Shown: positions 1-7,427 of the stretch, in pieces
Position numbering within the stretch: the stretch's first letter is position 1
Layout of the letters: each line of letters starts with the position of its first letter
Program-made: the position numbers and the translations under genes
Notes under the pieces: model-generated
Told to the model about the DNA's origin: nothing
Databases searched by the model: none
Seen by the model: the letters and a program-made list of their open reading frames with translations, nothing else
Assembly (NCBI GenBank): GCA_964489425.1
Contig: CAZAYP010000097.1
Span: forward strand, 1-17,469
Source: CAZAYP01 sp964489425 [NCBI: uncultured Verrucomicrobiota bacterium]
GTDB taxonomy: Bacteria; Verrucomicrobiota; Kiritimatiellia; RZYC01
Direction: 5' to 3'
DNA: 17,469 bases

Positions 1-96
1 CCCGCGGCCCGGGCGGCCGGCGGCGCAGCGGCGCCGGCGGAGGCGCCGGCGGCAGTGCGGCCGGCGCGCAAGGACGGGATTTGGTTGGTGGCCTAA
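1..96 (+). CDS. 3' end of an unidentified upstream gene (flagellar by context)
   Basis: A frame open from the first base runs 31 codons to a TAA at 94-96, 48 nt before the hook gene. The visible peptide is Ala/Pro/Gly-rich and ends in KDGIWLVA. In related operons the gene before flgE is usually flgD (hook cap) or fliK (hook length control), and both can have low-complexity Ala/Pro stretches, but the fragment is too short and too biased to assign. A second frame (starting at base 3) is also open and runs to a stop at 213-215 inside the hook gene. The frame ending at 96 is preferred because it stops before the hook gene's ribosome binding site. Confidence 0.45.
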   Translation, partial: PAARAAGGAAAPAEAPAAVRPARKDGIWLVA

Positions 97-144
97 CCAC
101 GGACGGCGGCCAGTCATTAAACGGTACAGACATGGAGGCAAGTC

Positions 145-930
145 ATGATTCAGAGCATGTGGACAGGGGTTTCGGGGCTCCGGACCCATCAGCAGAAGAT
201 GGATGTCATCGGTAACGACATCGCCAACGTCAACACGGTGGCGTACAAGGAAAGTGACGCCAACTTCAAGGAGCAACTGGTCGAGACGATCCGGCGGCCG
301 CAGGCGTCGCTGCCGGGCATCCAGGTCGGCCTGGGGGTGATGATGGGCGGCATCTCAAGGAACTTCAAGGATGGCGTGCTCATGGAAACCCAGCGCTCCA
401 CCAACCTGGCAGTGTCCGGCGACGGGTTCTTCTCCGTGCGCCAGGGGACGCAGACCTACTTCACGCGGGCCGGGGACTTCGACCTGCAATACGACGGCAC
501 CGGCGGCGGCGGCGGCAGCACGTACCTCATCAACCCGGACGGCTACCGCCTGCAGGATGCCACCGGCGCCGACGTCACCCTGCCGCCCACGACGGTTTCG
601 TTTGCGGTCAACGCGGATGGTACGCTGACCGCCTACGACAACACCGGCGCCACGGTGTACACGGCCACGATCGCGCTCACGAGTTTCGCCAACCCCAACG
701 GGCTGATGGCCGTGGGGCACAACATGTACCAGAGCGACGACGCGGTCAGCGGCCGGCGCGCGGCGCGCGCGGACGGCGACATCTACCAGGGCTTTCTCGA
801 GACCTCCAACGTGGACTTGGCGGACGAATTCACCGAGATGATCATGACCCAGCGCGGGTTCCAGGCCAACTCGCGTTGCATCACCACCGGCGATGAAATG
901 TTGCAGGAAATCTTGACCCTGAAGCGTTAA
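145..930 (+). CDS. flgE: Flagellar hook-basal body protein, short FlgE/FlgG-type
   Basis: An axial protein of the flagellar rod or hook, exported by the flagellar type III system. The N-terminus (MIQSMWTGVSGLRTHQQKMD, then VIGNDIANVNTVAYK) is the classic rod/hook helix with the N-x-IANVNT signature. The C-terminus (SNVDLADEFTEMIMTQRGFQ) is the matching coiled-coil segment. At 261 residues it has the length of FlgG or of the short Bacillus hook protein rather than the 400-residue enteric FlgE. Its position directly before flbD and the stator genes argues for the hook protein; FlgG is the alternative. A Gly-rich loop lies near residues 113-120. The start is supported by GGAGG at 134-138, 6 nt before the ATG. 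Confidence 0.8.
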   Translation: MIQSMWTGVSGLRTHQQKMDVIGNDIANVNTVAYKESDANFKEQLVETIRRPQASLPGIQVGLGVMMGGISRNFKDGVLMETQRSTNLAVSGDGFFSVRQGTQTYFTRAGDFDLQYDGTGGGGGSTYLINPDGYRLQDATGADVTLPPTTVSFAVNADGTLTAYDNTGATVYTATIALTSFANPNGLMAVGHNMYQSDDAVSGRRAARADGDIYQGFLETSNVDLADEFTEMIMTQRGFQANSRCITTGDEMLQEILTLKR

Positions 931-992
931 ATGGCAATCATGTAGCTGGCTGCTGATGAACAGAGTAACGGCATAACCAGGACAGGCGGACT

Positions 993-1217
993 ATGATTCA
1001 GCTCACGGACCTGCGCGGGCACACCGTATTCGTCAATGCGGACATGATCGAGTTCATCGAGGAAAACCCCGACACGCAGATCGTGATGACCAATGGCCCG
1101 CGCCTGTACGTCAAGGAATCCGCCAAAAGCATATCGGAACTGGTGATTGCCTACCGCCAGCGGTGCCGGGGCCCGGTGGTGGAAAACGGCGCGGTTCCGC
1201 GGGTGGACGCGCTTTAG
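993..1217 (+). CDS. flbD: FlbD/SwrD family flagellar protein
   Basis: A 74-residue protein starting MIQLTDLRGHTVFVNADMIE, with the family's short beta-rich core (L-x-D-L-x-G, N-x-D-x-I-x-x-I-E, then a V-x-E-S segment). FlbD/SwrD proteins are found between the hook gene and the stator or fliL genes in Bacillus and spirochaetes. In Bacillus subtilis SwrD raises flagellar torque by acting on stator function. This gene sits in the same place, between flgE and motA. AGGCGG at 984-989 is a reasonable ribosome binding site. The last 15 or so residues (after RQRCRG) look like an unconserved extension. Family assignment is firm; the molecular role is only partly known. Confidence 0.88.
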   Translation: MIQLTDLRGHTVFVNADMIEFIEENPDTQIVMTNGPRLYVKESAKSISELVIAYRQRCRGPVVENGAVPRVDAL

Positions 1218-1238
1218 CGGTAACGCAGCGAGGATCAT

Positions 1239-2012
1239 ATGGATATCGGCACCATTATCGGGATCGTGTCAGGTTGGGTCCTTATCATCTGGGCCATCAT
1301 CACCGGCGGTGGCGCGGGCTTCATCAACATACCTTCGATCATGATTACCATCGGCGGCGCCCTCGCGGCCACGCTGATCCATTTTCCCCTGCCTAAAATA
1401 ACCGCCACGGTTGGTTCGTTACGCAAGGCATTTGCCAGCACCAGCCACGACTACATCAACCTGTTCCAACAAATCTCCTCGTTGGCCGTGCGCGCCCGGC
1501 GCGACGGGTTGCTGGCCTTGGAAGAGGATATTGACCGCATGGTGGATCCGTTCATGCGCAAGGGGTTCCAGATGGCGGTGGACGGCAACACCATCGATAT
1601 TATCCGCAGCGTGCTGGAGGAGGACATCAACTCCATGATCCAGCGGCACGTGACCGGCCAGGGCATCTTCAAGGCTTTGGGCAACTATGCCCCGGCGTTC
1701 GGCATGATCGGCACGCTGATCGGCCTGGTGCAGATGCTGCGCAACATGTCGGATCCTTCGGCCATTGGGTCGGGCATGGCCGTGGCCCTGATCACCACGC
1801 TCTACGGCGCCATGGTGGCCAACATCGTATGCCTGCCGCTGGCCGGCAAGCTCGAGCAGCGCACCGCGGAAGAGGTGGCGTTGAAGAGCATGGTGGTGGA
1901 AGGCATCATCGCCATCCAGGAAGGTAACAGCCCGCGCATCGTGGAGGAGAAACTCCGCAGCTTCATGCCGCCCAAGCTGCGCGAGGTCACCCTGCAGGAG
2001 CAGCCGAAGTAA
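1239..2012 (+). CDS. motA: Flagellar stator protein MotA
   Basis: Inner-membrane stator subunit; in known motors five MotA surround two MotB and turn to drive the rotor. Four hydrophobic segments are visible, near residues 5-21, 30-50, 150-170 and 178-200. The cytoplasmic loop has ARRDGLLALEEDI (residues 86-98), matching the charged rotor-contact region (Arg90 and Glu98 in E. coli). Prolines P152 (NYAPAFGMIGT) and P200 (CLPLAGK) fit the two conserved prolines beside the ion channel. Length of 257 is typical of the shorter MotA type. A GAGGA-type site precedes ATG 1239. The stop overlaps the next gene's ATG by one base (TAATG), suggesting translational coupling to motB. Confidence 0.95.
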   Translation: MDIGTIIGIVSGWVLIIWAIITGGGAGFINIPSIMITIGGALAATLIHFPLPKITATVGSLRKAFASTSHDYINLFQQISSLAVRARRDGLLALEEDIDRMVDPFMRKGFQMAVDGNTIDIIRSVLEEDINSMIQRHVTGQGIFKALGNYAPAFGMIGTLIGLVQMLRNMSDPSAIGSGMAVALITTLYGAMVANIVCLPLAGKLEQRTAEEVALKSMVVEGIIAIQEGNSPRIVEEKLRSFMPPKLREVTLQEQPK

Positions 2013-2782
2013 TGGGCAAACCCAAGCTGGAAAAAACTCCGGATCCGGGATGTCCCCTGTGGATGTTGTCGTTTGGCGACACGATTTCCCTGCTGGTGAC
2101 CTTTTTCGTCATGCTGCTGGCCTTTTCCGATTTCGATGAAGCCAAACTATTGAATCTGATGGGCGCGCTCAAGGGTGGACTGAGCGCCATGCCCTCGCGG
2201 AATGCGGATGAGCTCATGGGTGCCAAGGGGAAAACCGGTGATTACCAAGGCCACATGGCGGAGGCTGCGGTGCCGGACGGCATGCTGTCCAAGATTGCCA
2301 CGGACGAGCGCCTGACCCAGAACCGTTACTCCCGCAGCACCATCACCCGGACGGATGACGGCTACTTCGCGCGCATGCTCAAGGAAGGCTTATCCGTCAT
2401 CATCCAGACCGATGCGCTGTTCGAGCCGGGCACCGCGGATTTTAAAAAAGAGAACAACCCCCTGTTCAGCGTGATCTGCGACATGGCCGGCAGCCTGACC
2501 AACGAGATCCGCATCTTGAGCATCCTGCCGCGCGACATCAAGGTGCGCACCACCAAGGTGCAGACGCCCATGGGCTTGGGCGCGGCGCAGACGCTGGCGT
2601 TCCGCTCGCGGTTGCTGAACGTGTCGGATTTTGACGAGAACCGTTTCTCCCTGGGGGTGCAGATCCGGACCCAGCCCGAAGCCGACCTGCCGGCCGAGCG
2701 CATGGAAGTGGTCATGGTTGGGTACCGCGATGCGCCCAAGACCGCGCCGGAAAAACCCATCATCCACGACAACTGGAACTAG
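2012..2782 (+). CDS. motB: Flagellar stator protein MotB with ion-binding Asp
   Basis: Single-pass stator subunit that carries the ion and anchors the stator to peptidoglycan. Residues 15-39 (PLWMLSFGDTISLLVTFFVM and following) form the transmembrane helix, and D23 corresponds to the universal ion-binding aspartate (Asp32 of E. coli MotB). The periplasmic part ends in an OmpA-like domain (about residues 140-245) that is divergent: the usual GHTD loop reads LPRD, keeping D175, and an arginine (R198 or R200) is in place for the diaminopimelate contact. Length of 256 is on the short side. The start overlaps the motA stop by one base. The ion (H+ or Na+) cannot be told from sequence. Confidence 0.9.
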   Translation: MGKPKLEKTPDPGCPLWMLSFGDTISLLVTFFVMLLAFSDFDEAKLLNLMGALKGGLSAMPSRNADELMGAKGKTGDYQGHMAEAAVPDGMLSKIATDERLTQNRYSRSTITRTDDGYFARMLKEGLSVIIQTDALFEPGTADFKKENNPLFSVICDMAGSLTNEIRILSILPRDIKVRTTKVQTPMGLGAAQTLAFRSRLLNVSDFDENRFSLGVQIRTQPEADLPAERMEVVMVGYRDAPKTAPEKPIIHDNWN

Positions 2783-2796
2783 CCGGATGACTTGAC

Positions 2797-3531
2797 ATGC
2801 CCAAGATGCCCAAACCCGCAGATGCCGAGGCGCCGGCCTATTTTGTGCAGTACGCTGCATTGTGGTGCCTGATGCTGGCGTTTTTCGTGACCCTGCTTTC
2901 CCTGGGCACCCAGAAAAGCGCCCAGTACAAGGAGGGCATGGGCGCCATCAAGAACGCGTTTGGCATCGAGGGCGGTTTCGGGTTGCTGCCCTATTCCCGC
3001 GGCCATAATGCCGACGAATCCAGCGACTCCGCGATCGACTCGTTCAAGTCGGATATCCGCCGGTCCGATCAGAAGGCGGACCTGGTCGGCTACTTCAAGA
3101 ACATGCTGTGGAAGGAAGGCCTGTCCAGCGTGTCGATCCTCAAGATCCAGGTGGACGAACTGGGCGCGCGAATCGCGCTCCAGACGCCGATCGAGTTTGT
3201 TCCGGGCCGCGCCGTGCTGGACGTGGATACCCGCAAATTCCTCAACAAGATCGCCACCATCTTTTACACCCGGCCCGACCTGCAGCTCTCGATCAGCACC
3301 CTGGTCCGCGACCTGCCCACGACCGATGAAAACTTGATGATGGCCATGGAGCGCAGCGGGGCCGTGGCCCGCTATCTCCAGGAGGTCTGCCGCATCAGCC
3401 CGGACCGCCTGGATATCATGGGCTATAACGATACCCGGTATTTGAGTTACCTGCCCGATCTCACGATCCGGCAGGCGGTGTTGTTCAACGTGAGCCGGCC
3501 CAGCGGAGAGCCGGAAGATATCGAGATCTAA
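2797..3531 (+). CDS. Second MotB-like protein lacking the ion-binding Asp
   Basis: A 244-residue paralogue of the preceding MotB. It has the same layout: a short N-terminal tail, one transmembrane helix (residues 13-36, APAYFVQYAALWCLMLAFFV), a linker, and an OmpA-like domain (about 135-235) with SPDRLDIMGYNDTRYLSYLP and LVRD (D172) plus R186 at the peptidoglycan-binding positions. Aligned without gaps to the first MotB over the helix, the ion-carrying D23 falls on A21, and no acidic residue lies anywhere in this helix. The protein therefore should not conduct ions by itself. It starts 14 nt after motB and is followed by fliL, so it is expressed with the stator genes. A structural partner of MotB, or a TolR/OmpA-like anchor, is the likeliest role (inference). 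Confidence 0.85.
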   Translation: MPKMPKPADAEAPAYFVQYAALWCLMLAFFVTLLSLGTQKSAQYKEGMGAIKNAFGIEGGFGLLPYSRGHNADESSDSAIDSFKSDIRRSDQKADLVGYFKNMLWKEGLSSVSILKIQVDELGARIALQTPIEFVPGRAVLDVDTRKFLNKIATIFYTRPDLQLSISTLVRDLPTTDENLMMAMERSGAVARYLQEVCRISPDRLDIMGYNDTRYLSYLPDLTIRQAVLFNVSRPSGEPEDIEI

Positions 3532-3558
3532 CCCAGCGCAGGACCAAAGGAGGCCCCC

Positions 3559-4074
3559 ATGCCCATGGATGACGAACAAGAATCAACCGAGACCAGTGCC
3601 CCGCCGGCCAAGGCCAAGTCCGGCATGCTGCTGATCCTGATCATCGGCGTGCTGCTGGTGGTGATCAGCTCCGCGGTGACGTTTTTCCTCGTGAAATCCA
3701 TGAGCCCCAAGGGCACGCCCACCGCGATCAAAGAGCCCGTCGTGGTGCCTGCTGAAACCAAGGCGCCCATCCTGTACGATGCCAAGGAGGTCTTCGTCAA
3801 CATCGCCTCCACGCGCAGCACGCGCATCCTCAAGTTCAAGCCGTTCCTGGAGCTGAACGAGGAAACCGCCAAGGCCCAGCTCGACACCATGGGGCCCATG
3901 CTGCGCGACGCCATCGCCACTGCCGCCGGGTCCATGACCCTGGACGAGCTGGACGGCCCGCGCGGCAAGGAACTGCTCAAGAAAAAGGTGCTCGACGCCG
4001 TGAACCAGGCCCTCCAGGGCCGCCTGAGCGGCGCGGTGATCAACGTGCACCTGGACGACTTCCTCATCCAGTAA
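3559..4074 (+). CDS. fliL: Flagellar basal body-associated protein FliL
   Basis: Single-pass membrane protein that surrounds or supports the stator units. A charged N-terminal tail is followed by a transmembrane helix at about residues 22-46 (SGMLLILIIGVLLVVISSAV), a Pro/Lys linker, and the periplasmic FliL domain with LYDAKEVFVNIAS and a C-terminal end INVHLDDFLIQ, close to the family's usual ending. At 171 residues the length is standard. AAAGGAGG at 3546-3553 is a near-perfect ribosome binding site 5 nt before ATG 3559 (a second ATG at 3565 is less well spaced). Its place between the stator genes and fliM is the common arrangement. Confidence 0.93.
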   Translation: MPMDDEQESTETSAPPAKAKSGMLLILIIGVLLVVISSAVTFFLVKSMSPKGTPTAIKEPVVVPAETKAPILYDAKEVFVNIASTRSTRILKFKPFLELNEETAKAQLDTMGPMLRDAIATAAGSMTLDELDGPRGKELLKKKVLDAVNQALQGRLSGAVINVHLDDFLIQ

Positions 4075-4086
4075 GGACCCCTGCCC

Positions 4087-5100
4087 ATGGACAACACCCT
4101 TTCCCAAGCCGAAGTCGATGCCCTGCTGCAGGCCGTCAAGAGCGGCGACCTGGTGGAAGACGCCAAGGACCGCGTTTCGGAGAACCTCGAGCAGGTCAAG
4201 GTGGTGTCCTACAACTTCCGCAAGCCGCAGATCATTTCCGGCGACCAGAACCGCGGGTTCCAGGTGATCCACGAGACGTTCGCCAAGAACGTGCAGTCGG
4301 CCCTGCTGACCAACATGAAGACGCCGCTGGAGGTCACGCTGGTGGCCATCGACTACCTGACCTACACCGAGTTCATCATGTCGGTGATGAACCCCACGTT
4401 CATGGTCATCCTCAAAACCCAGCCCGAGTCGGGCGAGCTGGTCATGGAGATGAACCTGCCGATCATCCTGGCGATGATCGATATCCTGCTGGGCGGCGAC
4501 GGCAGCGGCGCGCCGGATCCGCGCGAGCTGACGATGATCGAACAGTCGATCGTGACCCCCATCCTGAACCACGTGATCGAGGCGCTCATGGATGCCTGGG
4601 CCAACACGGCCGAGCTGCGCTTCAACCTGCAGACGATCGAGTACGACCCGGAATACGTGCGCGTGACCGGCCTCGAGTCCTCGGTGCTGAGCGCCACCTT
4701 TGACCTGCGCCTGGGCGACAAGACCGGCACCATGAACATCTGCTACCCGTTCGAGATGATCCAGCCGATCCTCGACCGCGTCACGGCCCGCATGATCGGC
4801 AAGCGCGAGCGCGTGTTCAAGTCGTCCAAGGAGCGCATCAAGTCGATCCGCCTGGTGCCGATCCGGCTGAACGTCAACATCGGCCGGTGCATGATCCGCG
4901 CCAGCGACCTGGGCAAGCTCAAGGAAGGCGACGTGCTGATCCTGGACAAGCGGTACGAGCAGCCGGCGGAGATGTCGATCGGCGGCCGCAAAACTTTTTA
5001 TGCCACGCCCGGCGTGCGGCGCGGCAAGCTGGTCGCGCAAGTCGTGGGCCGGTACTCGGATGACGCGGAAATGAAAGCCTTGAAAACCGGGGACAACTAG
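4087..5100 (+). CDS. fliM: Flagellar motor switch protein FliM
   Basis: Middle component of the C-ring, which binds phosphorylated CheY and sets rotation direction. The N-terminal peptide LSQAEVDALL (residues 5-14) is the CheY-P binding motif. It is followed by the CheC-like middle domain, with the family loop LLGGDGSG near residue 138 (in place of the more common GGEG/GGRG), and a C-terminal SpoA domain (about 255-330, MSIGGRKTFYATPGVRRGKL) that joins FliN. Length of 337 is normal. The gene starts 12 nt after fliL. The presence of the CheY motif implies chemotaxis genes elsewhere in the genome; none are in this window. Confidence 0.96.
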   Translation: MDNTLSQAEVDALLQAVKSGDLVEDAKDRVSENLEQVKVVSYNFRKPQIISGDQNRGFQVIHETFAKNVQSALLTNMKTPLEVTLVAIDYLTYTEFIMSVMNPTFMVILKTQPESGELVMEMNLPIILAMIDILLGGDGSGAPDPRELTMIEQSIVTPILNHVIEALMDAWANTAELRFNLQTIEYDPEYVRVTGLESSVLSATFDLRLGDKTGTMNICYPFEMIQPILDRVTARMIGKRERVFKSSKERIKSIRLVPIRLNVNIGRCMIRASDLGKLKEGDVLILDKRYEQPAEMSIGGRKTFYATPGVRRGKLVAQVVGRYSDDAEMKALKTGDN

Positions 5101-5139
5101 CCGCCCCGCGCCGCCGGCGCAAGGGCAGGGAGTGATACC

Positions 5140-5706
5140 ATGAGCGAGAACAAGAAAATGGGCGATGGCGACGATCTTTCGGATGCGGACTTGGAGGCGT
5201 TGTTCGCCGCCGAGGTAGCCAAGCAGAAAAAGCCGCCGCCCCCGGCGCCGGCGGCCAAGCCCCCGCCCCCGCCGCCCCCGCCGCCCCCGCCGGCCGCGGA
5301 AGCCGAGCCCAGCGAGGAGGACCTCGAGGCCATGTTCGCCGCCGAGGTGGCCAAGGAAACCAAGAAGGAAAAGGTCAAGGTCAAGTCCATCACCCTGCCG
5401 GACATGAACGCGCCCCTGCCGGCCCAGCGCGACTCCGTGGACGCCGAGGACGTGAACCTCGACATGATCCTCGATATCCCCGTGGATATCCAGGTGGAGG
5501 TGGGCCACACCCGCATCACCGTCCAGGAGATCCTGCGCCTCGATGTCGGCTCCGTGGTCGAACTGGACCGCGTGGCCGGCCAGCCGGCGGACATCCTGGC
5601 CAACGGCAAGCTCGTCGGCAAGGGCGACGTGGTCGTGGTGAACGAGAATTTCGGCATCCGCATCACCAAGCTCGTCGGCCTCGAGGAACGCCTCAACTCG
5701 ATTTGA
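5140..5706 (+). CDS. fliN: Flagellar motor switch protein FliN with duplicated N-terminal motif
   Basis: C-ring base component. The C-terminal SpoA domain (about residues 105-188) is typical: NLDMILDIPVDIQVEVGHTR, then LDVGSVVELDRVAGQPADIL and GKGDVVVVNENFGIRIT. The first 76 residues are unusual. Two near-identical acidic helices, LSDADLEALFAAEVAK (13-28) and PSEEDLEAMFAAEVAK (57-72), flank a Lys/Pro/Ala spacer with an 11-proline run. Both resemble the FliM N-terminal peptide LSQAEVDALL that binds CheY-P. No CheC phosphatase domain is present, so this is not FliY. Total length is 188, against 110-140 for common FliN. The start has AGGGAG about 8 nt upstream. Confidence 0.94.
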   Translation: MSENKKMGDGDDLSDADLEALFAAEVAKQKKPPPPAPAAKPPPPPPPPPPPAAEAEPSEEDLEAMFAAEVAKETKKEKVKVKSITLPDMNAPLPAQRDSVDAEDVNLDMILDIPVDIQVEVGHTRITVQEILRLDVGSVVELDRVAGQPADILANGKLVGKGDVVVVNENFGIRITKLVGLEERLNSI

Positions 5707-5709
5707 TTC

Positions 5710-6354
5710 ATGCTGCACCTTGAAACCCTGGTCACGGGGGCCTACGAGGAAAACTGTTACCTCGCCTGGCTGGACCCGGCCGCCGCAATGGTGATCGATC
5801 CCGGCGCGGATGCCGCGCATATCACCGCGGCCTGCGCGCGCCTGGGCCTGCGCGTGGGCCGCTACCTGCTGACCCACGGGCATTACGATCACCTGGGCGC
5901 CCTGCCGGCCCTGGCGCGCGCCCACCCGGCACCGATCGGCGTCCATCCCCTGGACGGGGAATGGGCGTTTTCCGTGATGAACCAGAACCCGCCCTATTAC
6001 CCGGCCACCAGCCGCGCGGGATTGGAGTTGTTCGACCTGGCCGACGGCCAGGTCGTGGCGTGCGGCGGGTTGAGCCTGCAGGTCATCGCCACGCCCGGCC
6101 ACAGCCCGGGCTGCGTCTGCCTCCATGCGCCGGAGCACCTGACCCTGTTCACCGGCGATACCTTGTTCGCCGGGTCGGCCGGCCGCACCGACCTGCCCGG
6201 CGGCGACAGCCGCGCGTTGGCCGCCTCCCTGCGCCGCCTGGCGGATTTGCCGGACGCCACGCGGGTGTACCCCGGCCACGGCCCGGCCACGGACCTGGGC
6301 ACGGAGAAGGAAAGCAACTTCTTCATGCAGTCCGCCGCGCGCGGCCGGCGTTGA
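5710..6354 (+). CDS. MBL-fold metal hydrolase, glyoxalase II-like (YcbL type)
   Basis: Probable cytoplasmic zinc-dependent thioester or related hydrolase. All ligands of the metallo-beta-lactamase fold are visible: THGHYDHLG (H56, H58, D60, H61), H131 in TPGHSPG, D150 in FTGDTLF, and H190 in YPGHGP. FAGSAGRTDLPGG is typical of the small glyoxalase II-like/YcbL group, which lacks the full C-terminal substrate domain of GloB. Length of 214 fits. The ATG lies 3 nt after the fliN stop, so it is read with the flagellar operon, although the family has no known flagellar role. Substrate is unknown; hydroxyacylglutathione hydrolase is one possibility only. Confidence 0.87.
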   Translation: MLHLETLVTGAYEENCYLAWLDPAAAMVIDPGADAAHITAACARLGLRVGRYLLTHGHYDHLGALPALARAHPAPIGVHPLDGEWAFSVMNQNPPYYPATSRAGLELFDLADGQVVACGGLSLQVIATPGHSPGCVCLHAPEHLTLFTGDTLFAGSAGRTDLPGGDSRALAASLRRLADLPDATRVYPGHGPATDLGTEKESNFFMQSAARGRR

Positions 6355-6370
6355 AACCGCAGCGGCGGTT
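6355..6370 (+). terminator. Short hairpin between MBL gene and yejB
   Basis: AACCGC (6355-6360) and GCGGTT (6365-6370) form a perfect 6-bp stem with an AGCG tetraloop immediately after the MBL stop codon. No T-run follows, so it is at best a weak or Rho-assisted terminator marking the end of the flagellar operon. It also lies 16 nt before the yejB GTG, where it could reduce translation. Confidence 0.3.
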
Positions 6371-6386
6371 GTGATACAACGCGGGC

Positions 6387-7427
6387 GTGGAAACCTGGCA
6401 CTACTTTGCGCGGCGGCTGCTGCTGGTGATCCCGACCTTCCTCGGCATCACCGTGCTGTGTTTCGGCCTGACCCAGTTCATCCCCGGCGGCCCGGTGGAG
6501 CAGATGCTCATGAAGATGAAGGGCCTGGGCGCCGGCGAGGCGGGTGGCGGGGCGGCGCGCTTTGCGACCATCTCGCCGGAGTACCGCAAGCAGCTCGAGC
6601 AGCATTTCGGGTTTGACCAGCCGTTTTACCGGCGGTACCTCAAGTGGCTGGTGGCGGACCGCATGGGCATGCGCATGGAGTCCTACAAGTTCCCCAACAA
6701 AACCGCGTGGCAGATGATCCGCGACCGGTTTCCCGTGTCGCTGATCTTTGGCATCACCGGCTTTGTGTTGAGCTACCTGGTGTGCATCCCGCTGGGCATT
6801 GCCAAGGCCTTGCGCCACGGGTCGCGGTTCGACTTTGTCTCCAGCGCCCTGGTGTTCGTGGGCTATGCCATCCCCCCGTTTGCGCTGGGCATGGTGCTCA
6901 AGATGCTCTTTTGCGGCACGGTCGACAGCCTGTGGGACCTGTTCCCCGGGTCCGGGTTCCAGTCGGACCAGTTCGCGGCCATGTCCGGCTGGGGCCAGGC
7001 CCGCGACCTGTTCCTGCACATGTGCCTGCCGGTGCTGTGCTACCTGGCCGGCAACTTTGCCGTGCTGACGCTGCTGATGAAGAATTCGCTGCTCGACCAG
7101 ATCGGCCGCGACTACATCCGCACGGTGCTCGCCCGCGGCGGCAGCTACCGGCGCGCCATCTGGCGGCATGCGCTGCGCAACGCGCTGATCCCCATCGCCA
7201 CGGGGTTCGGCGGCATCCTGACCGTGATGTTTGCCGGCTCGGTGATCATCGAGCAGGTGTTCGAGATCCCCGGCATGGGCCGGCTGAGCCTCGAGGCCAT
7301 CGTGGGCCGCGACTACGCGGTGTTCATGGGCATCCTGGCGCTCACCTCCGTGCTGGGCCTGGTGGGCAACGTGCTCTCCGACTTCTGCTACGTGTGGATT
7401 GACCCGCGGATCGACTTCCAGGGATGA
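6387..7427 (+). CDS. yejB: ABC transporter permease, YejB type
   Basis: Inner-membrane permease of a peptide-class ABC importer. E. coli YejABEF takes up microcin C and oligopeptides. The N-terminus FARRLLLVIPTFLGITVLCF and the early QFIPGGPVEQ motif are characteristic of YejB. Further transmembrane segments follow around residues 115-140, 150-172, 208-230, 265-290 and 310-330. The EAA-type loop that meets the ATPase is at about 240-265 (IRTVLARGGSYRRAIWRHAL). The protein ends YVWIDPRIDF, a YejB-like ending. The start is GTG with no clear ribosome binding site, chosen because the conserved N-terminus begins there. The stop overlaps yejE (ATGA). No yejA or yejF is in the window. Confidence 0.85.
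   Translation: METWHYFARRLLLVIPTFLGITVLCFGLTQFIPGGPVEQMLMKMKGLGAGEAGGGAARFATISPEYRKQLEQHFGFDQPFYRRYLKWLVADRMGMRMESYKFPNKTAWQMIRDRFPVSLIFGITGFVLSYLVCIPLGIAKALRHGSRFDFVSSALVFVGYAIPPFALGMVLKMLFCGTVDSLWDLFPGSGFQSDQFAAMSGWGQARDLFLHMCLPVLCYLAGNFAVLTLLMKNSLLDQIGRDYIRTVLARGGSYRRAIWRHALRNALIPIATGFGGILTVMFAGSVIIEQVFEIPGMGRLSLEAIVGRDYAVFMGILALTSVLGLVGNVLSDFCYVWIDPRIDFQG

Noticed and set aside
3583-6279. 898-codon open frame on the minus strand across fliL, fliM, fliN and the MBL gene
   Set aside because: It is antisense to four well-supported genes, is dominated by His, Gly, Arg and Asp as expected of a high-GC shadow frame, and has no recognisable domain.
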